Source: Dinghuibacter silviterrae (GTDB taxonomy: Bacteria > Bacteroidota > Bacteroidia > Chitinophagales > Chitinophagaceae). From it: a stretch of DNA of 64,000 nt. This document shows positions 43,233 through 52,271 of the stretch, piece by piece (positions within the stretch are counted from its first letter, which is position 1; every line of letters starts with the position of its first letter). The notes under the pieces were generated by a model, which worked only from the letters and a program-made list of their open reading frames with translations, ran no database searches and was not told the origin of the DNA. The position numbers and the translations under genes are program-made. The stretch spans positions 1,466,768-1,530,767 of the forward strand of contig NZ_SODV01000002.1 of assembly GCF_004366355.1 (NCBI RefSeq), given 5' to 3'.

Positions 43233-45563
43233 TTACAGCTTTAGGGTGCGGGTGCCGCCCCCGTAGGCTATTTCCACGACCTTCCCCGCGGCCACCACTT
43301 CCACACGGAAACGCTGCGGCCGCTCGATCCCGGTCGTACGCAGGGTCAGCACACGGGTTTTATCATTCCAGGTGATCCTAATGTGGGTGGATACCCCTTT
43401 CAGATACGCCTCGCTGATGCCATCGTCTTGGTAAAGGGTAAAGTCGCCATCCGCGCCCGGATAGATCTTTAGCGTCATGGGTGTGGTGACGTGCTCGCCG
43501 GTGTACTGCCGGATCGTATCCAATGGAATGATGGCGCCGGCACGCACAAAAATCGGCATTACCGATAGGGTGACGGGGCGGTCGATCCAACAGCCGCCCG
43601 TGGTGATGTCGTTTGTCCACCAATCGTACCACTGGCCCCGCGGGAGGTAAAGGTGTCGCTGAGTGGCGCCTTTCTCAAATACCGGTGCGATCAGGAGGTC
43701 ACGCCCCCACAGGTATTCGCTTCCCAGGCCCCGGGCCACGGTATCCGCGGGATACTGCAACCAAAGGGCCCGCATCAGCGGCATCCCCTGGGTCCGCGCT
43801 TCCCAGGCCAACGTATACGTATAGGGCAGGAGCCGGTAGCGCAGCTCGTCATACAACCGGGTAACCGGTTCGATCAACGGGTTGTTCATCGACGTGGGCA
43901 AAACGGAGTTCTTATCCTCTACGACGCCCCGGTCCGGCAACCCCCAGCCCCACGGCAGGCTGGTCATCCACGTACGACCGTGGGACCGGAAAGAGGGACA
44001 AAACGTCCCAAACTGGAACCAGCGTGCATAAAGCTCACCCGTCTTGTCCGGGTTACTATAAAACCCGCCTATGTCCGACCCCCAATAAGGACTCAGGCTA
44101 AGCGAATAATTGAGCCCGACCGACACCTGTCCCTCCAGGGTTTTCCAGGAGGACTCCGTGTCCCCCGACCACACAAAGCCCCCGTACCGCGCGATCCCCA
44201 GGTAGCCGTTCCGGTGCAGGCTCCAGGGGCGGAGGTTCGGGTAAGTGGAGAGCGGTCCCTCGTAATACAACCGGTGCCGGGCTATTCTTTCATACAGGTC
44301 GAACCAGTCCCCTTCGTCCGGCCAGAAAGCGTCGGCGCCCGATTGCATGAGCGGGATGTGCAGCGCCCAGTAATTCTGAATGTGCCCCAGGTCCGGCCCT
44401 CCTCCCGGCGCGTTCAGGTCCTCCCCCGGCCGGGCGGGAATTGACCCGTGCAACCAGGGCAGCTTGTCCCGGTCGTAGGGCACTATATGCAAGACCACCC
44501 GTACGTGGCGGTCGTGCAAGTCCCGGAGCACTTGCGCCGGATCGCGGTGGAACACTTCCGGGTTAAAGTCGAAACTAGGCTGACTTGTATTCCAGCCCCG
44601 GGGTGTAAAACCGGTGCCTAAGTAAATGACTGCATCTATCGGAATCTTTTTGACCCGGAAGCTGTCCACGATGGCGATCATCTGGGTCTCGTCCTGCAAC
44701 GTCCGGTGGGACTGCATGTATCCCAAGGCCCAAAGCGGTGGAAGCACCGCCGGGCCACTCAGCGTGGAGACGTCTTTCATAAAGGCCGCGGGCTTCTTCG
44801 CGTCGAAGACGATGCAATCAAAGAGGCCATCGATCGTGGCGTCCGCGGGCGGCAAGCCCTTGGATAATGCCTGGCCCTGGTTCTTTTCGTTCTGCCGCGC
44901 GGTATCGGCTTTCCGGGGAATAAAAACGCCTGCGCCTTTGCTTCGAAGGTCCACCTGCACCCAGGGCGAGGCCACAAAAATGGCCCACCCCTTTGTCCCG
45001 ATGAGCAGCGGTACCGGGTTGCGCGACCCATAAGCGCCGCTTTGCCAGCGCGGCTGCATCACGTCCAGGCGGCCGCTCCGGTCAAACTCGATTGGCTCGG
45101 TCCGCCAGTCCACGCCCCTTTGGGTCAATGGGCCGCCTTCCCCCAAGCCCAGCAGGGGCGCCCCGTCCAGTACGAAGCGAACGCTGTCGCCAAAGGTCAA
45201 ACGCTGCACGAGGCTGCCATCCTTACGTGTAATCGTTACCGTTAGCGGCGACGGACGTACGGTGACGGTGAGGTCGCCGATGCGGCAGGAGCGCGAAGCT
45301 CCCGGCGTCTTCGCCGCCCCCGGTTCCGCGGCGGGCCCGCCGGCCCCGATCACCAACACAGGCGGCTCTTTCGGGCTATCCACAAGGGCAGGGCAAAAGG
45401 GATAATCGGGTGTATAGCTGACCGGTTTCAGGGTGATGCGCACCCCGTGCACCCCGGCCCTCCGGATACTAAGCTGGGCAGGCTCCCCCGCCGTGGTACG
45501 GAGGACCTGTGCGTCCGCGCGAAGCACGGACCACCATAGGCAAAACAACGCCAGGCGACGCAT
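43233..45563 (-). CDS. Secreted glycoside hydrolase family 31
   Basis: 776 residues with signal peptide (ending in RADA). N-terminal beta-sandwich (about 25-255), (beta/alpha)8 barrel (about 265-620) and C-terminal beta domains with a DUF5110-like end (LKIYPGADGDFTLYQDDGISEAYLKG). The candidate nucleophile is Asp416 in DAFWPDEGDW and the acid/base Asp468 in FVWSGDTESSW; YWGSDIGGFYS also matches GH31. GH31 enzymes remove alpha-linked glucose, xylose or galactose. The -x-W-P-D-E-G-D- form of the nucleophile motif differs from classic WNDMNE, so alpha-xylosidase or transglycosylase specificity is possible. Divergent from the gene at 45681. Confidence 0.92.
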   Translation of the reverse strand: MRRLALFCLWWSVLRADAQVLRTTAGEPAQLSIRRAGVHGVRITLKPVSYTPDYPFCPALVDSPKEPPVLVIGAGGPAAEPGAAKTPGASRSCRIGDLTVTVRPSPLTVTITRKDGSLVQRLTFGDSVRFVLDGAPLLGLGEGGPLTQRGVDWRTEPIEFDRSGRLDVMQPRWQSGAYGSRNPVPLLIGTKGWAIFVASPWVQVDLRSKGAGVFIPRKADTARQNEKNQGQALSKGLPPADATIDGLFDCIVFDAKKPAAFMKDVSTLSGPAVLPPLWALGYMQSHRTLQDETQMIAIVDSFRVKKIPIDAVIYLGTGFTPRGWNTSQPSFDFNPEVFHRDPAQVLRDLHDRHVRVVLHIVPYDRDKLPWLHGSIPARPGEDLNAPGGGPDLGHIQNYWALHIPLMQSGADAFWPDEGDWFDLYERIARHRLYYEGPLSTYPNLRPWSLHRNGYLGIARYGGFVWSGDTESSWKTLEGQVSVGLNYSLSLSPYWGSDIGGFYSNPDKTGELYARWFQFGTFCPSFRSHGRTWMTSLPWGWGLPDRGVVEDKNSVLPTSMNNPLIEPVTRLYDELRYRLLPYTYTLAWEARTQGMPLMRALWLQYPADTVARGLGSEYLWGRDLLIAPVFEKGATQRHLYLPRGQWYDWWTNDITTGGCWIDRPVTLSVMPIFVRAGAIIPLDTIRQYTGEHVTTPMTLKIYPGADGDFTLYQDDGISEAYLKGVSTHIRITWNDKTRVLTLRTTGIERPQRFRVEVVAAGKVVEIAYGGGTRTLKL

Positions 45564-45680
45564 ATCCCAATATCCAGGATTTATCCGAGACCAACCTGCC
45601 CCCCATTACCGGATATTACACCAATTTTGCGCAACCGGTTGAGCGGTACGCGCGTGCGAAAAACCCCCAAATTGCAGGGT

Positions 45681-46937
45681 ATGTACACATTTTTACTTTT
45701 CGCCTTCAGCGCCCTGGCGCCCGATAGCCTGGTGATCCCCCTGGGGGGCAACACCTGGAGCAGCCTCGGGAACGACATCCCGGCCGCCGGTATCGAACAC
45801 TGGAGCGACGCTTCCGAGCAGTTCACCACTTACTTCCGCGTTTCCACCCCGGGGACCGTCCACCTGTGGGTGGACCTGGAGGTGCCGCAGGGAGAGAGCC
45901 AGGTGTCTGTTGCCCTGGCGGGCGCCGCCAGCGCGGCAAACGGCGCCGCCCGGATGCTGCGCATCAACGCCTCCGGCGCGCTACACCTCGACGCCGGCGA
46001 ATGGACTATAAAAGACACCGGCTACCAAGCCGTCGTCATACGCGGCCTCACCCGCACGGGCCTGGTCTTCGCCAACATCCGCTCCCTGACGGTCACCGGT
46101 TCCGCCCTGCAAGGCCCTACCGCCTACGTCCCGAACGACGAAGGCAACTTCTTTTATTGGGGTAGGAGGGGCCCGTCGGTCCACCTCTCTTACACCTACC
46201 CGAAAGACACCCACATCCAGTGGTTTTACAACGAGGTCACCGTACCGAAGGGACAGGACGTATTGGGATCATATTTTATGGCGGATGGTTTTTCCGTAGG
46301 GTATTTCGGCATGCAGGTCAATTCCCCGACCGAACGGCACATCCTTTTCTCCGTATGGAGTCCATTTACGACCGATGACCCCAAAGCCATCCCAGACAGC
46401 CTTCGCATCATCCTTCTCAAAAAGGGCGAGGGCGTGCACGCGGGCGCATTTGGAAACGAAGGATCCGGTGGCCAGAGCTACCTGAACTATATGTGGAAGG
46501 CCGGGAACACTTACCGCTTTCTACTGAAGGCCCAGCCGCAGGACGACGGACATACCGCCTTTACCGCCTGGTTCTATGCCCCGGAGGAGGGCCACTGGCG
46601 CCTGATTGCCAGCTTTAGTCGCCCCCAGACGCGGGGCTGGCTCACCGGGCTACACTCCTTCCTGGAGAATTTCGAGCCCAATCAGGGAGACAAGACGCGT
46701 TATGTTCTGTTCAACCACCAATGGATCGGCGACGACCAGGGACACTGGACACCGCTCCACCAGGCCCGCTTCACCGGGGACAATACCGCCCGCAAGGGCT
46801 ATCGCCTGGACTATGCGGGGGGCGTGATGGACGGGGCGTTTTTCCTGAAGAACGCCGGGTTTTTCAACGAGCGGGTGGCGCTCGATACACGGTTTGAGCG
46901 GCCGGCAGGGGAGGAGACGCCCCCGGAATTGCCTTAG
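45681..46937 (+). CDS. DUF5077/DUF3472-type secreted carbohydrate-associated protein
   Basis: 418 residues from the ATG at 45681, which starts a signal-like segment (MYTFLLFAFSALAP); an upstream in-frame start at 45627 would add a basic leader. The N-terminal beta domain (about 15-130: WSDASEQFTTYFRVSTPGTVHLWVDLEVPQGESQVSVAL...) resembles DUF5077. The centre (about 150-330) has the DUF3472 features GRRGPSVHLSYTYP, VPKGQDVLGSYFMADGFSVGYFGMQVNS and ILFSVWSPF. It is a lectin-like family of unknown activity, common beside glycoside hydrolases. It lies between GH31 and GH38 genes. Confidence 0.75.
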   Translation: MYTFLLFAFSALAPDSLVIPLGGNTWSSLGNDIPAAGIEHWSDASEQFTTYFRVSTPGTVHLWVDLEVPQGESQVSVALAGAASAANGAARMLRINASGALHLDAGEWTIKDTGYQAVVIRGLTRTGLVFANIRSLTVTGSALQGPTAYVPNDEGNFFYWGRRGPSVHLSYTYPKDTHIQWFYNEVTVPKGQDVLGSYFMADGFSVGYFGMQVNSPTERHILFSVWSPFTTDDPKAIPDSLRIILLKKGEGVHAGAFGNEGSGGQSYLNYMWKAGNTYRFLLKAQPQDDGHTAFTAWFYAPEEGHWRLIASFSRPQTRGWLTGLHSFLENFEPNQGDKTRYVLFNHQWIGDDQGHWTPLHQARFTGDNTARKGYRLDYAGGVMDGAFFLKNAGFFNERVALDTRFERPAGEETPPELP

Positions 46938-46955
46938 TCGGATTTTTGTATCTTG

Positions 46956-46985
46956 TTTGATGTCATTGAAAATTCCCTACATTTG
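46956..46985 (+). promoter_or_regulatory. Consensus Bacteroidota promoter before GH38-like gene
   Basis: TTTG (46956-46959), 18-bp spacer, TACATTTG (46978-46985). The -7 box is a perfect TAnnTTTG, the best match in the window. It ends 2 bp before the first possible ATG (46988), which implies that translation starts at a later ATG. Confidence 0.65.
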
Positions 46986-47011
46986 ATATGTCTGAACAAA
47001 TGAACATATCG

Positions 47012-50000
47012 ATGCGACTTGCCCTCTACCTGTTACCCTTATGGGGGATCACCCCCAGTGCCCACGCCCAGGACACCCTGGCCGGCTACACTCGCCGGAT
47101 TACCGGTGAAACCATCGGGTACAGCGCTTACACGCCGATGGCCAGCCAGGCGTTGTTGACCCGGACCAATACGGGTCAGGGTGTCATTACCTGGGAAACC
47201 GAAGCGGTGCCCCAGGATTTCAAAGGGGATACGGCCTATTTCTGCTGGGTAGGAGGGAACGCCGCCGGTACGTCGTCGGGGGATGAACCCTATGATCTGG
47301 CCATCGACGGTATACCGGCGCTGACGATCACGACACACAAGAATTTCAGCGAGCCGGGTTGGTTTTATAGGAATGATAAAGGCGTTTCCATCCGCTTCGA
47401 ACGAAAAGCGCTGGATGGAAACAACGACGTTAGCGGAAGGGTTACGCTGGCGGTCCCGCGGTCCATGGTGACGCCGGGCCGTCCATTAAGGTTGTCTATC
47501 ACCGGTCAGCATAAAGACAACCAGGACTGGCTGATGGTGTATCAGTACCAGATCGGCGACCGGTTCCTGGCGGAGGTCTTTCCGCTTTTAAAACGGGCGC
47601 CCAACGGGGATACGCTGCGCGTGATCCGGATATATGGGACCTATGCAAAAGCCCAAGGCCTATTAAAGGCCGCCGAGGGTGCACAACACAAGACCTTCGC
47701 GCTGCACAGCGACTACAATGACGTGGAATGGGCCGTGCCCTATCACCAAAGGGACCGCTCGATAACGCTGTCCCTGGAGGTCGACGGCAAAAAAGAGTCC
47801 GATACGTTTCAACTCTCCCCTCTGGAACCCCTGGAGGTTCACCTGGTCCATCACTCGCACACGGATATTGGCTATTCAAACCTGCAACAGGAGGTGGCGG
47901 CCATCCAGAACCGGAACATCCGCGAGGCCATCCGGCTGATCGAAAAGACAAAGGACTACCCGGAAGCAGCGCAATTCCGCTGGAATATAGAAAGCCTTTG
48001 GGCGGTGGAAAATTTCCTGGACAGCGCCAGCGACGAAGACGTAAAGGCTTTTGGGGACGCGCTTAGAACGGGTCGGATGACGCTCCAGGCGTTCCTGGCC
48101 AACGAGCTGACGGGGCTTCTCGATGCCGAGGAACTGACGTGGCTGACGGCGTATGCCCGGACCCTGGAAAAGCGGTTTCACGTGACCGTGAACTCCGCCA
48201 TGATCACCGACGTGCCCGGGTATACCTGGAGTACGATACAGGCGCTGGGGCGGGCGGGGATCAAGTATTTTTCTATTGGACCGAACAACTCCGACCGGAT
48301 CGGTGGGGTGCTGAGTACCTGGGGGGATAAACCTTTTTACTGGAAGACCCCGGGCACCGGCCAAAAGGTCTTGACAGACGTGGCGGGTTCCTCCTATGCC
48401 TGGTTCCATGGAACCCCGGGTGCGCGGGACCCGGCCCGGCTGACACAGCGATTGCTGGCGTATGTCCGTCATCTCAATGACGAGCATTATCCCTATAAGT
48501 ATGCGCTGGTACGCTACAACATCGTGTCCGATAATGCGCCTCTGGATACGGGGATCTCGGATTTTATCCGGAACTGGAACAAGACCTATATCTATCCGCG
48601 GCTGGTGTTGTCGACACCCACGATGGCCTTGTCGGCGATAGAGAAAGCCTATGGCAATAAGCTGCCGGTATACAGCGGGGATATGTCTCCCTACTGGGAA
48701 GACGGCGCGGCGTCCACCGGGATGGAACTGGGCTGGAACAGGCACGTCCGCGCGGGGTTGGAACAGACGGAGGCGCTGGAGGCCTTGGGGGGCGCGGCCC
48801 CGGACACGGTCGCCCTCGCGGGGGCGTGGCGGGGCGTCGTCATGTTTGACGAACACACCTGGGGCGCCTGGTGCAGCATTTCCGATCCGGACAATCCTTT
48901 TACCGTGGCGCAGTGGCAGTTTAAGCGAAATTTCCTTGTCACCGCGGATAGCCTGGCGCGAAGCCTTCAACCGGCGCCGGGAACACTCCAGGTCGTGAAC
49001 ACCCATTCCTGGAGCACCCACGCTACGGTGCGGATACCTGGTTTTACTGAAGGGGCCCACGTTACACTTGCGGACGGCTCGCCCCTGCAACAGCAAACGT
49101 TGTCGGATGGAGACCGCCTTGTATACCTCCCCGACATCCCGGGCTTTTCGGCTGTTATCCTCAAGGCCGGGGAATCATCCCATATCAGCCCGACCGGTGG
49201 GGCAACACAAAACGGGTATACATTTACAAACGACCATGTGCGTTTGCAGATAGACTCGCTCAACGGCTCCATTACGTCGCTCATCTGGAAAGGGAACGAC
49301 ATTGTCCGACACGGCAACTACGGTCTTAACCAATATGAATACGTGCCCGGCAGGGACCCTTCCGAGGCCCAAACCGCCAAAGTAAAAAGCCTGGACGTAA
49401 CAGAAAATGGTCCTTTGCTGACGGTCATCCGTCTCACTGCCGACGCTCCGGGGGCAAGGGCGTTAAAAATCGAATACCGGTTGGACAACATCACCGGTAA
49501 ACTAATCATCATCGACAGTGTGGACAAAGTAAAAGTAAGAACCAAAGAAGCTGTCCACTTCGCCTTCCCCATGAAAGTGCCTGGCGGCGACCTGGTTGCC
49601 GACAATGGTTCTTTTCCCTACAGGCCCTTCAACGATACGCTTGCGGGGGGCAACCGCGACTTTGGGTATATCGGCAAATGGATGGACCTGTCCAACAAAG
49701 ACTGGGGGGTAACGCTTTGTTCCCTGGAGACGCCCATCATGGAATGGGGCTCCATGCGCAGTGAGGTGATCGCACCGGGGTCCTCGGTGAGCGCATGGAA
49801 GAAGACGTTCGCCCCGACCCAAACCTATTTTTCCTACGCCCTCAACAACTACTGGCATACGAACTACAAGGCGGACCAGGAAGGCTGGGTGGGCTTCCGG
49901 TATGTGCTCGAACCGCACGGGCCGGGGGGCCTGGTGGATTGTTACAAAAGAGGGGAGGAAGCGGAGGCGCCACCCGTGCTCGCGAATGGCACGATCGACG

Positions 50001-50230
50001 CGCCCTTGCGACTGAGCAATCCGGACGTCGTGGTCGCAACGATCATCCCTGTAAAGGGGGCGATTTGGGTCGAGGTCTATAACCCTTCGGACAGACCGGC
50101 GATCACGCAAATAAAAGCACAGGGTAAAGTCTACCGGAGCGACATACACCAAGTGATACTGGCGCCCCTGGGTAACCAGCCGGTCCACCTCCCGGCTTAC
50201 GGCCGCGTCGACCTGCTGCTAAAACCTTAG
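47012..50230 (+). CDS. Glycoside hydrolase family 38-like secreted alpha-mannosidase
   Basis: 1072 residues from the ATG at 47012, chosen because a consensus -7 box ends at 46985 and because MRLALYLLPLWGITPSAHAQ is a clean signal peptide. ATGs at 46988 and 47000 are in frame. An N-terminal beta domain (about 20-265) precedes the GH38 catalytic domain. It has HHSHTDIGY (zinc ligands His281, His283 region, Asp285), the candidate nucleophile Asp400 in MITDVPGYTW, and a later MFDEHTWGAW. C-terminal beta domains follow (about 660-1072). GH38 enzymes cleave alpha-mannosides, so with GH31 and GH5 it widens the glycan repertoire. Its stop overlaps the convergent ECF42 stop by 4 bp. Confidence 0.85.
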   Translation: MRLALYLLPLWGITPSAHAQDTLAGYTRRITGETIGYSAYTPMASQALLTRTNTGQGVITWETEAVPQDFKGDTAYFCWVGGNAAGTSSGDEPYDLAIDGIPALTITTHKNFSEPGWFYRNDKGVSIRFERKALDGNNDVSGRVTLAVPRSMVTPGRPLRLSITGQHKDNQDWLMVYQYQIGDRFLAEVFPLLKRAPNGDTLRVIRIYGTYAKAQGLLKAAEGAQHKTFALHSDYNDVEWAVPYHQRDRSITLSLEVDGKKESDTFQLSPLEPLEVHLVHHSHTDIGYSNLQQEVAAIQNRNIREAIRLIEKTKDYPEAAQFRWNIESLWAVENFLDSASDEDVKAFGDALRTGRMTLQAFLANELTGLLDAEELTWLTAYARTLEKRFHVTVNSAMITDVPGYTWSTIQALGRAGIKYFSIGPNNSDRIGGVLSTWGDKPFYWKTPGTGQKVLTDVAGSSYAWFHGTPGARDPARLTQRLLAYVRHLNDEHYPYKYALVRYNIVSDNAPLDTGISDFIRNWNKTYIYPRLVLSTPTMALSAIEKAYGNKLPVYSGDMSPYWEDGAASTGMELGWNRHVRAGLEQTEALEALGGAAPDTVALAGAWRGVVMFDEHTWGAWCSISDPDNPFTVAQWQFKRNFLVTADSLARSLQPAPGTLQVVNTHSWSTHATVRIPGFTEGAHVTLADGSPLQQQTLSDGDRLVYLPDIPGFSAVILKAGESSHISPTGGATQNGYTFTNDHVRLQIDSLNGSITSLIWKGNDIVRHGNYGLNQYEYVPGRDPSEAQTAKVKSLDVTENGPLLTVIRLTADAPGARALKIEYRLDNITGKLIIIDSVDKVKVRTKEAVHFAFPMKVPGGDLVADNGSFPYRPFNDTLAGGNRDFGYIGKWMDLSNKDWGVTLCSLETPIMEWGSMRSEVIAPGSSVSAWKKTFAPTQTYFSYALNNYWHTNYKADQEGWVGFRYVLEPHGPGGLVDCYKRGEEAEAPPVLANGTIDAPLRLSNPDVVVATIIPVKGAIWVEVYNPSDRPAITQIKAQGKVYRSDIHQVILAPLGNQPVHLPAYGRVDLLLKP

Positions 50231-51483
50231 CGCCGGCAGGCTGATGCTTTCCGCTCCAGCACCTCGATCGTCGCCGGCACCCGGGTAAACGTTATTGAGC
50301 GCTCGAAATACGCGAGCGCCGTTTCGTTATCCCCACACTGGAAGTAAAACTCCCCCAGTGAGGCGTACAATAACGGGTAAGCGGACAGCGACCCGTCCGC
50401 TTCAAGCGCGTGCAGCTGGGCAATGGCGGCTTGGAGTCCCTCGGTCATAGAGGAAATAACCGCCAAATTCAGCCGGATCACCGGCGAGGGTTTGATGCGC
50501 AACAAAGCGATATAATAATCGTATATCTTCCTCCAGTTGGTGTCGCAAAAACGCGGCGCCAGACAATGTTCGGCCGCGATGGCTGCTTCCAGGTGGTATT
50601 CGGTGACGTGGGAACCGCCGGCCGATTCGGAAAGAAACCGGAGCCCTTCCACGATCAAATCCTGGTCCCAGCGCGAACGGTCCTGCTCTTCCAGGAGGAC
50701 CAACCCCTCGTCGCGGGCCTCGAAGCGCGCGGTATGAAAACACATCAGCGCCATGAGGGCCGGGGTTTGAGGATACCCTTTCAGGCTGGGCTTGTCCATC
50801 AGGAGCATGCCCAGCCGCATGGCTTCGAGACAAAGGTCTTTGCGGATGGCGAGGTTGCTTCCCGACGAATGATAGCCTTCATTGAACAACAGGTAGATGA
50901 CCAGCAGGACCGCATCCAGCCGCTCGAACAAGGCCTGACCGGAGGGGACGGTAAAGTCGATCCCGCCGCTCCGGAATTTTTCCCTGGCGCGGTAAAGCCG
51001 TTTGTTGACGTTGGCCTCCGATGTGAGCAGGGCGGAGGCGATCTCCGCAACGCCAAAACCGCAAAGGGTTTTGAGGGTCAGCGCGACCTGTGCTTCGGGG
51101 GACAGGGCGGGGTGGCAGCACGTAAAGATCATCCGCAACTGACTGTCCCGGACCTCTGTCTCCAGGAAAACATTGTCCATTGTATACGCGGCCGTCCATT
51201 CCGATTTCAGCAGGGCGTCCATGTCACCCGCGAACGAGCGGACCGTCCGTTCCCGTTTGATCGCGTTGATGGCTTTGCGTTTGGCCACCGTCATCAGCCA
51301 GCCGCCGGGGTTGTCCGGTAGCGGGCCGCAGGTCCAGTCGCACAGGGCCTGGTGATGGGTGTCCTGGACGATGTCCTCGACCAGCTCCACATTGTGCAGA
51401 CCGAATATGCGGGTCAGGATAGAGACCATCTTTCCCGCTTCCCTACGGAAAAGATGGTCTACCAACTGGTGAACGTCGTACAT
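50227..51483 (-). CDS. ECF42-type sigma factor with C-terminal DUF6596/TPR-like domain
   Basis: 418 residues, twice the size of a standard ECF factor. Region 2 (about 8-75: FRREAGKMVSILTRIFGLHNVELVEDIVQDTHHQALCDW) and region 4 (about 110-165: FTCCHPALSPEAQVALTLKTLCGFGVAEIASALLTSEANVNKRLYRAREK) are followed by the DUF6596-type extension (LLFNEGYHSS, LCLEAMRLGMLL, ALMALMCFHTAR) and a TPR-like C-terminus (LGEFYFQCGDNETALAYFERSI). This is the known ECF42 architecture. It starts 1 bp after the DGPF gene, its standard partner, and has no anti-sigma gene. Confidence 0.92.
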   Translation of the reverse strand: MYDVHQLVDHLFRREAGKMVSILTRIFGLHNVELVEDIVQDTHHQALCDWTCGPLPDNPGGWLMTVAKRKAINAIKRERTVRSFAGDMDALLKSEWTAAYTMDNVFLETEVRDSQLRMIFTCCHPALSPEAQVALTLKTLCGFGVAEIASALLTSEANVNKRLYRAREKFRSGGIDFTVPSGQALFERLDAVLLVIYLLFNEGYHSSGSNLAIRKDLCLEAMRLGMLLMDKPSLKGYPQTPALMALMCFHTARFEARDEGLVLLEEQDRSRWDQDLIVEGLRFLSESAGGSHVTEYHLEAAIAAEHCLAPRFCDTNWRKIYDYYIALLRIKPSPVIRLNLAVISSMTEGLQAAIAQLHALEADGSLSAYPLLYASLGEFYFQCGDNETALAYFERSITFTRVPATIEVLERKASACRR

Positions 51484-51484
51484 C

Positions 51485-51820
51485 TTACATCATGGGTTTC
51501 AGCCGGCGGACTTCCAGTTGGAATTCTTCGACAAGGGGGCATTCCTTGGTGAGCGCTACCGCTTCGTCGATGTTCTCCGCGTTGATGACCATATAACCGG
51601 AGATCATCTCCTTGGAGTCCATAAAGGGGCCGTCGGTGAGCACCTCTTTCTTGTTTTTGAGCAGGCGGGCGTCAAAATCTTCCAGCGGTGCCCCGGACAC
51701 ATACCGTCCGTTCAGCACTTTTTCAACCCAGCCCCCAAAGGCGGCCATCCGTTTTTGCATGGCTTCCGGGCTGACGGTGGAGTGATCGCTGCCCCGGACG
51801 ATGATCAGAAATTGGTTCAT
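51485..51820 (-). CDS. YCII-related DGPF-domain protein
   Basis: 111 residues, cytosolic. Contains the DGPF signature (EVLTDGPFMDSKEMISGYMVI) and the ferredoxin-like YCII fold pattern. DGPF proteins are almost always encoded beside ECF42 factors and are thought to modulate them or share their stress regulon. Here the gene precedes the sigma gene by 1 bp in the same operon. Confidence 0.9.
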   Translation of the reverse strand: MNQFLIIVRGSDHSTVSPEAMQKRMAAFGGWVEKVLNGRYVSGAPLEDFDARLLKNKKEVLTDGPFMDSKEMISGYMVINAENIDEAVALTKECPLVEEFQLEVRRLKPMM

Positions 51821-51889
51821 AAAAAATTGTTTTATGCTGAATCGTCAATTGGCAAAGGAAAAATAGGACATTCACCCCAAAATATTTAT

Positions 51890-52210
51890 ATGAACACGCT
51901 TTCTGAGGTCCTCGACCGCCTCGATCAAAAGGGCATTCGGGAGCTAACCTTTACCCAACAGGGAATGACGGTCGACGAAACCCGCTTTTACAAGCCTTCC
52001 GAACTCCTGATCACCAAGGTCTTCCGGTTCGAGGGCGTTTCCGACCCCTCGGATATGTCCATCGTTTATGTCTTCGACCTCGGCGCTAACACCTATGGCT
52101 ATAGCGTAAACGCCTACGGGGTGTATGACGACCAGGACGCCGCATACGACAATTTTATCCGCGAGGTCCCGGAAAAAGACCATGGGGAACAACTATTATT
52201 TCAGCTTTGA
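51890..52210 (+). CDS. Small conserved Bacteroidota protein (annotated elsewhere as PRPP-synthetase-like)
   Basis: 106 residues from the ATG at 51890; the upstream extension of the frame is antisense to the DGPF gene. FRFEGVSDPSDMSIVYVF and YGYSVNAYGVYDDQD match a family of about 100-residue proteins (pattern 'Y-R-F-E-G-x-S-(N/D)-P-x-D-x-x-I-x-Y' and 'G-x-L-V-x-x-Y-G-x-Y') that databases often label phosphoribosylpyrophosphate synthetase without any catalytic motif of that enzyme. Function unknown. Divergent from the DGPF/ECF42 operon. Confidence 0.75.
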   Translation: MNTLSEVLDRLDQKGIRELTFTQQGMTVDETRFYKPSELLITKVFRFEGVSDPSDMSIVYVFDLGANTYGYSVNAYGVYDDQDAAYDNFIREVPEKDHGEQLLFQL

Positions 52211-52217
52211 CCATTAA

Positions 52218-52263
52218 TTAGGTCCTTTTTATGGCGGACGTTAGGCTGTCCCCTATTGATTTG
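52218..52263 (+). promoter_or_regulatory. Tandem TTARGG operator (site D) upstream of three-module enzyme
   Basis: TTAGGTC (52218), TTATGGC (52229), TTAGGCT (52241): spacing 11 then 12 bp, as at sites A, B and C. A -7-like TTGATTTG starts 15 bp after the start of the last repeat (52256-52263), the same offset as at sites B and C. The stretch TTAGGCTGTCCCC...CTATT also resembles TTAGGCGTCCCC...CTATT of site C. Confidence 0.6.
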
Positions 52264-52271
52264 CAGGGCTT

